62,450 bases of DNA, taken from contig JAAEZI010000003.1 in NCBI GenBank assembly GCA_018222915.1, positions 7,204 to 69,653 on the forward strand, in the 5' to 3' direction. Position numbers and translations under genes: made by a program. The DNA is from Algicola sp. (GTDB taxonomy: Bacteria; Bacteroidota; Bacteroidia; Flavobacteriales; Flavobacteriaceae). Below, piece by piece: positions 8,819 through 16,205 of the stretch. Under the pieces are notes generated by a model that worked only from the letters and a program-made list of their open reading frames with translations, had not been told where the DNA came from and did not search any database. Each line of letters starts with the position of its first letter. The stretch's first letter is position 1.

Positions 8819-10129
8819 ATGAAAAAGTATCTTTTGATTCTTGCACTGCTCCCTTCACTACTGATAGCTCAAAAGCAAATAAGCGGTACATTCACACCCG
8901 CAGAAGAATTTACCTATGCATTTCTTTACCATGCAACTCCTACAGGTGCAGAATATGTAGATCGTGCAGAATTAGATGACAATGGCCACTTTTCGATTCC
9001 TTTAGACAGTACAATGAATCCTGGAATTTATAAAATCATTTATGCGCTGCCTCCAGAAGACAATAACTTCGATTTTATTTACAACGGCAAAGAAGCTGTC
9101 GCGTTTGATTTTAGCTTGGAAAATGGTCTAGAATTTACGGAGAGTCAAGAAAACAAATTATGGGCTTCCTACATTAAAAGTATGGAGATGGTGAATAGAA
9201 CGCTTAGTAATTTTTATACACAGGAAAGTACCGATAAAAAAGCCTATCTTGATATTATAAAAACCTTAAATGATACGCAAAAGGCTTATGAGGAATCGTC
9301 TCAAGACTTACTCGCTAATGCCTTTATTAAAGGAAATAAGCCTTATATCCCAGTAGATTTTGAAGATCTATCAACCTATTCTAAAAACTTAAAAAGCCAT
9401 TATCTAGAGCATGTAGACTTCAGTAATACCTTGCTGCAGAGTTCAGATTTTTTAGTAGAACGTGTGATGGCCTATATTTTTGGGATGAACACAAATTCAA
9501 ATAATGAGGTTTACAAAAAGGATGTTGATGAATTAATGACTCAAATTGGCGAAGGACAGATTCAACTGAAAACAATATTGTTTGAAATGGTTTGGAGACG
9601 CTTTACCGCTATGGATAACCCTGAAATGGCCAACTATGTCGCTGACAACTACCTATTGGAACTCGCTCAACAAACCAATTATACCGATTTGACCACCCAA
9701 TTAATGGCTTATAAAAATGTGACCATAGGTAGTAAGGCCATAAATTTTGACATATCTTACAAAGAAAATGGCCAACTCGTTACTACGAGTTTACACGACC
9801 TAGATATAGCAAAACAGTACGTGCTAGTTTTTTGGAGTAGTACTTGCATACATTGTCTTGATGAATTGCCAAAGCTAAAAGATTTTTTATCTGATAAAGC
9901 TGATATTAAAGTCATCGCATTTGGTTTGGAAGACGATGACAGCAACTGGCGACAAAAGATTAAGGAGTTTCCAGATTTTATTCATGTATTAGGTTTAGAA
10001 AAATGGAATAACGCTACTGCTGATGCGTATGGTATAGGGTCTACACCGACCTATTTCTTATTAGATAAAGACAAAAAAATTACCGCCAAACCTAACGATT
10101 TTGACGACTTAAAAACACTATTGGAATAA
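8819..10129 (+). CDS. Exported TlpA/thioredoxin-like protein with N-terminal extension
   Basis: A 436-residue exported protein. Residues 1-17 are a signal peptide ending LLIAQ. Residues 18-100 form a beta-rich domain of the sort placed before TlpA-like domains in Bacteroidota, followed by a long helical segment (110-300). The C-terminal thioredoxin fold (about 303-436) carries the redox motif WSSTCIHC, with cysteines 343 and 346, and the cis-proline loop GSTPTYFLL. It probably reduces or exchanges disulfides in periplasmic proteins. The spacer after the EamA gene is 60 bases and holds two copies of GATATTTG, imperfect -7 boxes, so it may have its own promoter. A strong terminator follows. Confidence 0.8.
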   Translation: MKKYLLILALLPSLLIAQKQISGTFTPAEEFTYAFLYHATPTGAEYVDRAELDDNGHFSIPLDSTMNPGIYKIIYALPPEDNNFDFIYNGKEAVAFDFSLENGLEFTESQENKLWASYIKSMEMVNRTLSNFYTQESTDKKAYLDIIKTLNDTQKAYEESSQDLLANAFIKGNKPYIPVDFEDLSTYSKNLKSHYLEHVDFSNTLLQSSDFLVERVMAYIFGMNTNSNNEVYKKDVDELMTQIGEGQIQLKTILFEMVWRRFTAMDNPEMANYVADNYLLELAQQTNYTDLTTQLMAYKNVTIGSKAINFDISYKENGQLVTTSLHDLDIAKQYVLVFWSSTCIHCLDELPKLKDFLSDKADIKVIAFGLEDDDSNWRQKIKEFPDFIHVLGLEKWNNATADAYGIGSTPTYFLLDKDKKITAKPNDFDDLKTLLE

Positions 10130-10160
10130 AAAAAAGCGCCTCTCATTTGGGCGCTTTTTT
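10130..10160. terminator. Rho-independent terminator, probably bidirectional
   Basis: AAAAAAGCGCC (10130-10140), a nine-base loop and GGCGCTTTTTT (10150-10160). It follows the thioredoxin-like gene directly and also serves the convergent LysM gene. Confidence 0.9.
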
Positions 10161-10176
10161 ATATCTCGTCTCGCTT

Positions 10177-10686
10177 TTAATCCAAATTTGGAATACGGAG
10201 TACTTGCCCTGGATAAATTTTATCTGGATCTGTTAACATCGGTTTATTGGCTTCAAAAATCTCTGGGTATTTCATAGCGTTACCATAGTAATGTTTTGCA
10301 ATTTTACCTAAGGTATCACCACTCACAACCGTATGGAATTGTGCTTCTGGTTCTGGATTCTCAACTGTCATTTGATCATCTACGGTCGCAATTCCTGCCG
10401 TATTTCCAACCACTAGAACCACTTTTTCACGAGTTGCTTGATCGTAAGCCATACCAGACACTCTAGCCATTTCATCGTCTACAAAAACAGTTAAGTTCTC
10501 GACCTGTAATTGTAAATCGCGAATGGTCTCTTCTAGATTTCTAGCCGCAGCCTCTTCTATTCTTAGTTCTTCTGCATCTTCAGCTCTTTTGGCTTTTGCT
10601 CTTGCCTCAGCAGCTTCTTCTTCTGTTGTTTTTCCTATTCCGAAGACCTTAGCGCCTGCGTTTTTAATAAATGAAAATAGTCCCAT
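10177..10686 (-). CDS. Kbp/YgaU-like BON-LysM protein
   Basis: A 169-residue protein built like E. coli Kbp (YgaU), the potassium-binding BON-LysM protein. The start MGLFSFIKNAGAKVFG matches the Kbp N-terminus. An alanine/glutamate-rich coiled-coil insert (about residues 20-55) is longer than in E. coli. The BON-like part runs to VVGNTAGIATVDDQM, and the LysM domain spans HTVVSGDTLGKIAKHYYG to IYPGQVLRIPNL. There is no signal peptide, as in Kbp, which is cytoplasmic. A role in potassium sensing or stress is possible but inferred only by similarity. It is transcribed alone. Confidence 0.88.
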   Translation of the reverse strand: MGLFSFIKNAGAKVFGIGKTTEEEAAEARAKAKRAEDAEELRIEEAAARNLEETIRDLQLQVENLTVFVDDEMARVSGMAYDQATREKVVLVVGNTAGIATVDDQMTVENPEPEAQFHTVVSGDTLGKIAKHYYGNAMKYPEIFEANKPMLTDPDKIYPGQVLRIPNLD

Positions 10687-10843
10687 GATTGTTAAATGTT
10701 TTTATTGTTAATATCGTCTTGTAAAGTTGGCGAAAATCTTTGTCAATTCCAATTATATCACCAAGTTCTATTCTTAGGACACCGTTGTTTTCGTAAAGTC
10801 ACATGTATGACGGACTCATCAACAAAAAACATATCACAAAAGA

Positions 10844-10877
10844 AAACGCCCAACTCATATACATGAGGTGGACGTTT
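10844..10877 (-). terminator. Terminator of the lipoprotein gene ending at 10904
   Basis: An interrupted inverted repeat (AACG/CCA/CTCAT against ATGAG/TGG/CGTT) followed on the minus strand by a T-rich run. Three single-base bulges or mismatches make it weaker than the other hairpins in the window. Confidence 0.5.
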
Positions 10878-10903
10878 CTGGAAACTAAATAACCAACCAA
10901 AAT

Positions 10904-11854
10904 CTAGCTCCTTGTGTTTACCCTTGGGTTATCTTTCTTAGGCGTTTTTTGTTTACGTTTCTTTAGCTGTTTAGAGCCTTCAATGCGTTTGCCTGAAGCA
11001 TCTGTTTCTCTTAAGAACTGAATGTAACCACGGCCTGTAAACTCGTATACCGTTTCTGAGGACGGGTGGAACAATTCAATCCTTTGATCATTAATAACGC
11101 TCAATTCAAAGTATTCATTGTCAAAGAAATCATAATCTAGTGTTAATGTTTTTAGATACATGTTGTTACTAATATCTCCAACGCCATACACCCCTGTATA
11201 ATCCCAGTAAATATTATCTGGATTACCAATATTAACATCTTGAGAACTTCTAAATTCTGAATCATTACCACCAGCTAAAAACTGTAAGTAATTTTCGTTA
11301 TCAAATTCGTTAATGGCTCCCATTTCACTTGTATAGGTTTTTTCCCAAGCTTCATATTCTTGCAGGAAATAATGTATGTTATTATAGAAGACAAAATCAT
11401 AATCAAAGGTGTTTCTCTGATAGCCGTTCAAGAAATAAGAGGTGTCGTTAAATGGATTATACAATTCGATAGTATTGTTATCAATTTGATACACATCAAA
11501 CGTTTCATAGCCATCAATATCATGATACACATCTAAAATCATATTATAAGCATCATAGGTCCCAACATCAATTCCAAATCCGTTGCCCTGACTTCCAAAA
11601 CCTACTAAATTATTATTGGCATAAAGGACACCGTTTCTAAAAGAAATTGTAAACGCAATTTGTAAAAACGGCGTTTCACCATTCCCTAGGGTTTGGTTGA
11701 TATCTACATACCACAAATCGTAAGAATTCAACAATTGATTTAAAGTCACGTTAGGCTGATTGTTATAATCATGAACTATTACTTCTTCTCTGTAACAAGA
11801 AGTGAATAGTGTTGCTATTAAAGCAAATCCTAAAAGTAGTTTTGTCGTTTTCAT
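10904..11854 (-). CDS. Flavobacterial lipoprotein of unknown function
   Basis: A 316-residue predicted lipoprotein. The start is ATG 11854 (MKTTKLLLGFALIATLFTSC), with the lipobox cysteine at residue 20; an upstream in-frame reading only adds 17 atypical residues. The mature part is rich in aromatic residues, Asn and Asp, and is built from beta strands. It contains two similar stretches, one with YDYDFVFYNNIHYFLQEYEA and one with LTLDYDFFDNEYFELSVIND, which suggests an internal repeat. The C-terminus is strongly basic (KQLKKRKQKTPKK). I know of similar proteins across marine Flavobacteriaceae but of no proven function. Nothing in the sequence suggests an enzyme. Confidence 0.75.
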   Translation of the reverse strand: MKTTKLLLGFALIATLFTSCYREEVIVHDYNNQPNVTLNQLLNSYDLWYVDINQTLGNGETPFLQIAFTISFRNGVLYANNNLVGFGSQGNGFGIDVGTYDAYNMILDVYHDIDGYETFDVYQIDNNTIELYNPFNDTSYFLNGYQRNTFDYDFVFYNNIHYFLQEYEAWEKTYTSEMGAINEFDNENYLQFLAGGNDSEFRSSQDVNIGNPDNIYWDYTGVYGVGDISNNMYLKTLTLDYDFFDNEYFELSVINDQRIELFHPSSETVYEFTGRGYIQFLRETDASGKRIEGSKQLKKRKQKTPKKDNPRVNTRS

Positions 11855-11953
11855 AATCGTCCGTTTTTCTGATTTCCATTTAATAAGATTCAAAACGCGT
11901 GCCAAAAATTAAAGTCTGTGTAAAAGCATACCCTATAAACCCTATATTTTATG

Positions 11954-11961
11954 TATTTTTG
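11954..11961 (+). promoter_or_regulatory. Bacteroidota-type -7 element of gpsA
   Basis: TATTTTTG matches TAnnTTTG, 25 bases before the gpsA ATG. No clear -33 element is seen. Confidence 0.5.
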
Positions 11962-11986
11962 ATAGACCAAAATTTTTAATCCATCT

Positions 11987-12988
11987 ATGAGTCAACCATT
12001 AAAATATGCTGTTTTTGGTGCAGGAAGCTGGGCCACAGCTATTGTAAAGATGCTCAGTGAAAATTTAGATCACATTGGTTGGTATATGCGAAGTGTCTAT
12101 ACCAAAGAGCACCTCCTCAAAGAGCAGCACAATCCCAGTTATTTAAGTTCTGTAGAATTTAAAACAGAACAACTTAAACTCAGTAATGATATTAATGACA
12201 TTGCCGATTGGGCCGATGTACTCATTTTTGTGATTCCATCAGCATTCATGCATTCGGAATTAGAAAAATTAACGGTCGATATTTCTGAGAAAACCATCGT
12301 GTCTGCCGTTAAAGGCATCATGCCAGAATCAGGTTTGCTTGTTGGTGAGCATTTTCATGATATTTACAAAATTCCTTTTGAGCATATTGCAGTTATTGCT
12401 GGTCCATGCCATGCTGAAGAAGTGGCTTTAGAGCGTTTATCATATTTAACTATTTCCTGTGCAGATGCCGACAGAGCACAGATGATTGCTGATGCGCTTT
12501 CAAGTGATTATATCAAAACTAAAATTAGTGATGACATCATAGGGACAGAGTATGCCGTAATGTTGAAAAATATTTATGCGATCGCTGCAGGTATCGCACA
12601 TGGTTTAGGCTACGGTGATAATTTTCAAAGTGTTTTAATGAGCAATGCCATTCGTGAAATGAAGCGTTTTATTAAGAAGATGCACAAAATGAAGCGCAAC
12701 ATTAATAACTCTGCATATCTTGGTGATCTTCTTGTGACGGGATATTCAACATTTTCGCGAAACCGTATGTTCGGGAATATGATTGGGAAAGGTTACACGG
12801 TAAAATCCGCACAAATGGAAATGAGCATGGTTGCTGAAGGTTATTATGCTACCAAAAGCGCCCATGAACTGAATAAGAAGAATAAGAAAAAAACACAATT
12901 ACCAATTATCAATGCGGTCTATGAAATTCTCTACGAAAACAAAGATCCCAAAAAAGTCTTCAAAAAATTGACAGAAAAATTAGACTAA
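11987..12988 (+). CDS. gpsA: Glycerol-3-phosphate dehydrogenase [NAD(P)+]
   Basis: GpsA reduces dihydroxyacetone phosphate to sn-glycerol-3-phosphate, the backbone for phospholipids. The 333-residue length is normal. The Rossmann motif FGAGSWATAI lies at residues 10-19, followed by VSAVKGIMPES, AGPCHAEEVA and the catalytic region EYAVMLKNIYAIAAGIAHGL. The C-terminal helical domain has GYSTFSRNRMFG and a lysine-rich end. It is a single-gene unit with its own promoter, converging on the small gene at 12991. Confidence 0.94.
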   Translation: MSQPLKYAVFGAGSWATAIVKMLSENLDHIGWYMRSVYTKEHLLKEQHNPSYLSSVEFKTEQLKLSNDINDIADWADVLIFVIPSAFMHSELEKLTVDISEKTIVSAVKGIMPESGLLVGEHFHDIYKIPFEHIAVIAGPCHAEEVALERLSYLTISCADADRAQMIADALSSDYIKTKISDDIIGTEYAVMLKNIYAIAAGIAHGLGYGDNFQSVLMSNAIREMKRFIKKMHKMKRNINNSAYLGDLLVTGYSTFSRNRMFGNMIGKGYTVKSAQMEMSMVAEGYYATKSAHELNKKNKKKTQLPIINAVYEILYENKDPKKVFKKLTEKLD

Positions 12989-12990
12989 TG

Positions 12991-13386
12991 CTATTTGACC
13001 AACACGCCCTTTAATTGCATTAATGGGAGCGTTTGCAAAGCATTGGTGTTAATGGTATTTTTTCTGAATAGGTAGGTTTTGTCACACATTTGTGTGCCTT
13101 CAAAAAATGTCACCTTAAATTCATTATTCAACTGAAGTACGTCATTTTGCATAAATTCTATTTTAGCATAACTTCTTGCTGGCAATAGTTTTATGGTGTG
13201 ACGCATGACAGGCGTCATTTTATCGTTGGAGTAACCTCTAGACACGATGAGTACCGTATCTAAATCGACATCCTTATTATTGATGATATAGGCATTCCAG
13301 TCTTGGGTTTTATATTCAGGGTGTACTTCCTGAACAACAGCCACGAACACATCTTCAACCTTAGGGATTTCAATGTCTTTTTTCAT
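12991..13386 (-). CDS. Conserved small protein downstream of pheS, function unknown
   Basis: A 131-residue soluble protein with no signal peptide or membrane helix. The pattern is beta-rich: WNAYIINNKDVDLDTVLIVS, then IKLLPARSYAKIEFM, then FKVTFFEGTQMCDKTYLFRK, which would fit a small immunoglobulin-like beta sandwich. It begins three bases after the pheS stop, so it is almost certainly co-transcribed with it. Similar small proteins occur at this place in other Flavobacteriaceae. It lacks any tRNA synthetase motif, so a name taken from the neighbour would be wrong. Confidence 0.75.
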   Translation of the reverse strand: MKKDIEIPKVEDVFVAVVQEVHPEYKTQDWNAYIINNKDVDLDTVLIVSRGYSNDKMTPVMRHTIKLLPARSYAKIEFMQNDVLQLNNEFKVTFFEGTQMCDKTYLFRKNTINTNALQTLPLMQLKGVLVK

Positions 13387-13389
13387 CGC

Positions 13390-14409
13390 TTAAAGCGCAC
13401 TCTTGAATTGTTCCAAGAATCTCACATCATTTTCGCTTAACAAACGAATATCACTGATTTGATGCAGAAGTAAGGCAATACGATCGATTCCCATTCCGAA
13501 TGCAAATCCAGAATATTCTTTAGAATCAATCCCACAGTTTTCTAATACATTAGGATCTACCATACCACAACCCATAATTTCCAACCAACCGGTTCCTTTG
13601 GTCATCTTATAATCGGTTTCTGTCTCCAATCCCCAATACACATCAACTTCAGCACTTGGTTCTGTAAATGGGAAATAGGATGGGCGTAAACGTATTTTAC
13701 TTTTACCAAACATTTCGGTGGTAAAATATTGCAAGGTTTGTTTCAAATCGGCAAAACTCACATCCTTATCGATGTACAGGCCTTCTACTTGGTGAAAGAA
13801 ACAATGGGAACGCGCAGAAATCGCTTCATTCCTAAAAACACGACCAGGAGAAATCGTTCTGATAGGTGGTTTATTGTTTTCCATATAACGCACCTGCACA
13901 GAGCTGGTATGCGTTCGTAATAAAATATCAGGATTGGTCTGAATGAAAAACGTATCCTGCATATCACGTGCAGGATGATATTCTGGTAAATTTAAGGCCG
14001 TAAAATTATGCCAGTCATCTTCAATTTCTGGACCTTCACTCACGTTAAATCCAATACGTGAGAAAATATCTATAATTTGATTTTTTACAATTGAAATAGG
14101 ATGACGCGCGCCAATCTCTATGGGCTCACCAGGACGCGATAAGTCACCATACACACCTTTAGTGTCTTCTTTGTTTTCTAGTTCTTCTTTTAAGGCATTG
14201 ACTTTTTCTTCCGCAGTTTTTTTGAGTTGATTAATGGTTTGCCCAAACTCCTTTTTTTGTTCGTTAGCCACATTTTTAAACTCTGCGAAATACTGCTTAA
14301 GAAGTCCTTTAGACCCTAAATACTTGATACGAAAAGCTTCTACCTCTTCTTTGGATTGGGTTGAGAAAGCTTCGGCTTCTTCTATGAGTTCTTTAATCTT
14401 ATCAATCAT
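13390..14409 (-). CDS. pheS: Phenylalanyl-tRNA synthetase alpha subunit
   Basis: The catalytic subunit of the alpha2-beta2 enzyme that charges tRNA-Phe. The 339-residue protein begins with the usual coiled-coil arm (residues 1-90). Class II motif 1 surrounds GARHPISIV, motif 2 is FRNEAISARSHCFFHQVEG and motif 3 is GFAFGMGIDRIALLL. The tRNA- and Phe-binding segment YFPFTEPSAEVDV is intact. The beta subunit gene pheT is not next to it, which is common in Bacteroidota. Confidence 0.95.
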   Translation of the reverse strand: MIDKIKELIEEAEAFSTQSKEEVEAFRIKYLGSKGLLKQYFAEFKNVANEQKKEFGQTINQLKKTAEEKVNALKEELENKEDTKGVYGDLSRPGEPIEIGARHPISIVKNQIIDIFSRIGFNVSEGPEIEDDWHNFTALNLPEYHPARDMQDTFFIQTNPDILLRTHTSSVQVRYMENNKPPIRTISPGRVFRNEAISARSHCFFHQVEGLYIDKDVSFADLKQTLQYFTTEMFGKSKIRLRPSYFPFTEPSAEVDVYWGLETETDYKMTKGTGWLEIMGCGMVDPNVLENCGIDSKEYSGFAFGMGIDRIALLLHQISDIRLLSENDVRFLEQFKSAL

Positions 14410-14454
14410 AATACCTTAAAATGAACCGCAAATTTATGAATTTTATCGAGATAT

Positions 14455-14547
14455 GCGTTAGCGATGGAGGCATTTGTTGAAGCTCTTTTGTTGCTCAAGA
14501 TGAGCAATTAAAAGCGACTGCCGAGAGCGCGACCCTTTGGGTAACGC
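14455..14547. repeat. Strongly structured intergenic element, possible dispersed repeat
   Basis: An outer stem of GCGTTA (14455-14460) and TAACGC (14542-14547) encloses a long central hairpin: GCTCTTTTG plus TTGCTCA (14482-14497), loop AGA, TGAGCAA plus TTAAAAGC (14501-14515). A small ACCC-TTT-GGGT hairpin lies at 14532-14542. It is more GC-rich than the flanking spacers. It lies between the start of pheS and the end of the gene at 14555. It could be a REP-like element or a small RNA; only one copy is in this window. Confidence 0.5.
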
Positions 14548-14554
14548 CCGAATG

Positions 14555-14911
14555 CTAATCAATCAATTCGGTTTCTAAAAAATAATTAACGATGGCATCT
14601 TTCATAAGAACACTCTGTTCTCCAGCCTTTAAATGGGGTAATGCTTCTTTAACCTTGTAGTGAGGCCACCCATCTTCATCAACAAAATCGAACTCGTAAT
14701 AACCATAAGGCATTAATAGCTTGCAAATGGCAATGTGCATTAAATCTAGTTTATGGTCTTTTTTAAACTTTCGATCCAATTGCCCTAATTCCTGTACACC
14801 AATAAGATAAATGATAGCGTCCAAATCTAATGGATCACCATCTGAAAATCGTGCAGATAATTTTTCGACAACTAGTTCCCAGCGCTGTTTTAATTGTTCG
14901 TCTCTTGACAT
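14555..14911 (-). CDS. Conserved hypothetical protein
   Basis: A 118-residue cytoplasmic protein that I do not recognise by function. It starts at ATG 14911 (MSRDEQLKQRW); a TTG at 14941 would add ten residues but overlaps the -7 promoter box. It is helical, with LDLDAIIYLIGVQELGQLDR and later YGYYEFDFVDEDGWPHYK. Similar sequences occur across Bacteroidota. It is divergent from cvpA and has its own promoter. Confidence 0.75.
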   Translation of the reverse strand: MSRDEQLKQRWELVVEKLSARFSDGDPLDLDAIIYLIGVQELGQLDRKFKKDHKLDLMHIAICKLLMPYGYYEFDFVDEDGWPHYKVKEALPHLKAGEQSVLMKDAIVNYFLETELID

Positions 14912-14938
14912 AAGTTTTATTAACAGGTCAATAATTTG

Positions 14939-14946
14939 CAAAGTTA
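14939..14946 (-). promoter_or_regulatory. -7 element of the gene at 14555-14911
   Basis: TAACTTTG on the minus strand is a perfect TAnnTTTG match, 27 bases before the chosen ATG. Confidence 0.5.
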
Positions 14947-14998
14947 GTAAACTATACGTTCTCGTTCTGCGTTATTATTTTAAAATGAAAAAAATATG

Positions 14999-15006
14999 TA
15001 CGTTTG
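14999..15006 (+). promoter_or_regulatory. -7 element of cvpA
   Basis: TACGTTTG is a perfect TAnnTTTG match, 17 bases before the cvpA ATG at 15024. Confidence 0.5.
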
Positions 15007-15023
15007 TTAAAACTGACTAAACT

Positions 15024-15551
15024 ATGGCGTTAATTGATATTATACTTGCTGCCTTATTGCTTTTTGGGCTAATACGAGGGTTTATGAAAGGGCTCTTTGT
15101 GGAAATAGCCTCACTTGTGGCTCTAGTAGCAGGTGTCTATGGTGCTATTCATTTCAGTAATTTTGCCGCGAGCTTTTTAGACAGTAAACTGGATTGGGAT
15201 GAGAAATACATCAATATTGTAGCCTTTGCTATCACTTTTGTTATTATTGTTCTGGTTATTGCTTTGGCTGGAAAAGCCTTGACAAAACTCGCCAATTTTG
15301 CGGCACTCGGCATCTTAAATAAATTACTTGGTGGTGTTTTTGGCGCTTTGAAAATCGGACTCATATTAAGTGTAGTACTCATTGTTTTCGATAATATGAA
15401 TAATGCCATTCCCTTTGCAGATGAGGAGGATTTAGAAACTTCTATTCTGTACGAACCCGTAAAAGGTCTCGCTCCTATGATTTTACCAAGTATTCTTAAC
15501 AAAGGCAAAGAGGATCTCGAAGAAGACAAGACTTCTGAGGATGCCATTTAA
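15024..15551 (+). CDS. CvpA family membrane protein
   Basis: A 175-residue inner-membrane protein with four hydrophobic helices. The family signature is at the start: DIILAALLLFGLIRGFMKGL, followed by the short LFVEIASLVALVAGVYGA helix. After helix four comes an acidic cytoplasmic tail ending EDLEEDKTSEDAI. CvpA proteins are needed for colicin V export in E. coli and for envelope homeostasis elsewhere, but their mechanism is unresolved. It is a single gene with its own promoter, converging on the carbonic anhydrase at 15570. Confidence 0.88.
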   Translation: MALIDIILAALLLFGLIRGFMKGLFVEIASLVALVAGVYGAIHFSNFAASFLDSKLDWDEKYINIVAFAITFVIIVLVIALAGKALTKLANFAALGILNKLLGGVFGALKIGLILSVVLIVFDNMNNAIPFADEEDLETSILYEPVKGLAPMILPSILNKGKEDLEEDKTSEDAI

Positions 15552-15569
15552 ATGTTTTTTTTTGAAGGA

Positions 15570-16199
15570 TTAGTCCAAGTGATAAATTTCCATAATATCC
15601 GTTAGATATTTTTCAAAATCAATCTTCAGATCTATGAGTCTTCCCGAGTGGACATCAAAAACCCATCCATGCACAGTGAGTCCTCGATCTCTATAAGCTT
15701 TCTGAACAGCGGCAGTCTTAATTAAGTTAACGCACTGTTCTTTTACATTAAGTTCTACAAGCCGATCATATTTCTGCTCTTCATCGGATATGGCATTCAG
15801 TTCTGCTCTATGGATACGATAAACATCTCTAATATTTCGCAACCAGCCATTGAGTACACCGAGATCTGCAGATTGCATAGCGGCTTTCACACCTCCACAT
15901 GCGTAGTGACCACATACAACAACATGATTTACCTTTAGGTGCGTGACGGCATATTCTACAACAGACATGGCGTTTAAATCAATACCTGAAACCATATTAG
16001 CTATGTTGCGATGTACAAACACTTCTCCTGGGCCCAAACCCATGAGATCCTCAGCAGTTACTCTACTATCAGAACAACCGATGTAAAGCAATTCTGGCTT
16101 TTGACCCTTCCCAAGGTCTTCGAAATAATTTTTATTGATCTCAAGTTTGCCTTTGATCCAATCATCATTGTTCTTAAATACTTTTGCTATATCCATCAT
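15570..16199 (-). CDS. Beta-carbonic anhydrase, SulP-linked
   Basis: This enzyme interconverts CO2 and bicarbonate. It has 209 residues and no signal peptide. The zinc ligands of the beta class are all present: Cys42 in GCSDSR (with the Asp44-Arg46 dyad), His98 and Cys101 in GHYACGG. It begins six bases after the stop of the SulP transporter, so the two are co-transcribed and likely act together: transport of bicarbonate or another anion, then cytoplasmic interconversion. The start may be ATG 16199 or ATG 16196, which are adjacent. Confidence 0.93.
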   Translation of the reverse strand: MMDIAKVFKNNDDWIKGKLEINKNYFEDLGKGQKPELLYIGCSDSRVTAEDLMGLGPGEVFVHRNIANMVSGIDLNAMSVVEYAVTHLKVNHVVVCGHYACGGVKAAMQSADLGVLNGWLRNIRDVYRIHRAELNAISDEEQKYDRLVELNVKEQCVNLIKTAAVQKAYRDRGLTVHGWVFDVHSGRLIDLKIDFEKYLTDIMEIYHLD

Positions 16200-16205
16200 G
16201 TCATT

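Noticed and set aside
15149..15547. A 132-codon frame antisense to cvpA
   Set aside because: It mirrors the membrane-helix codons of cvpA; nothing supports it as a gene.
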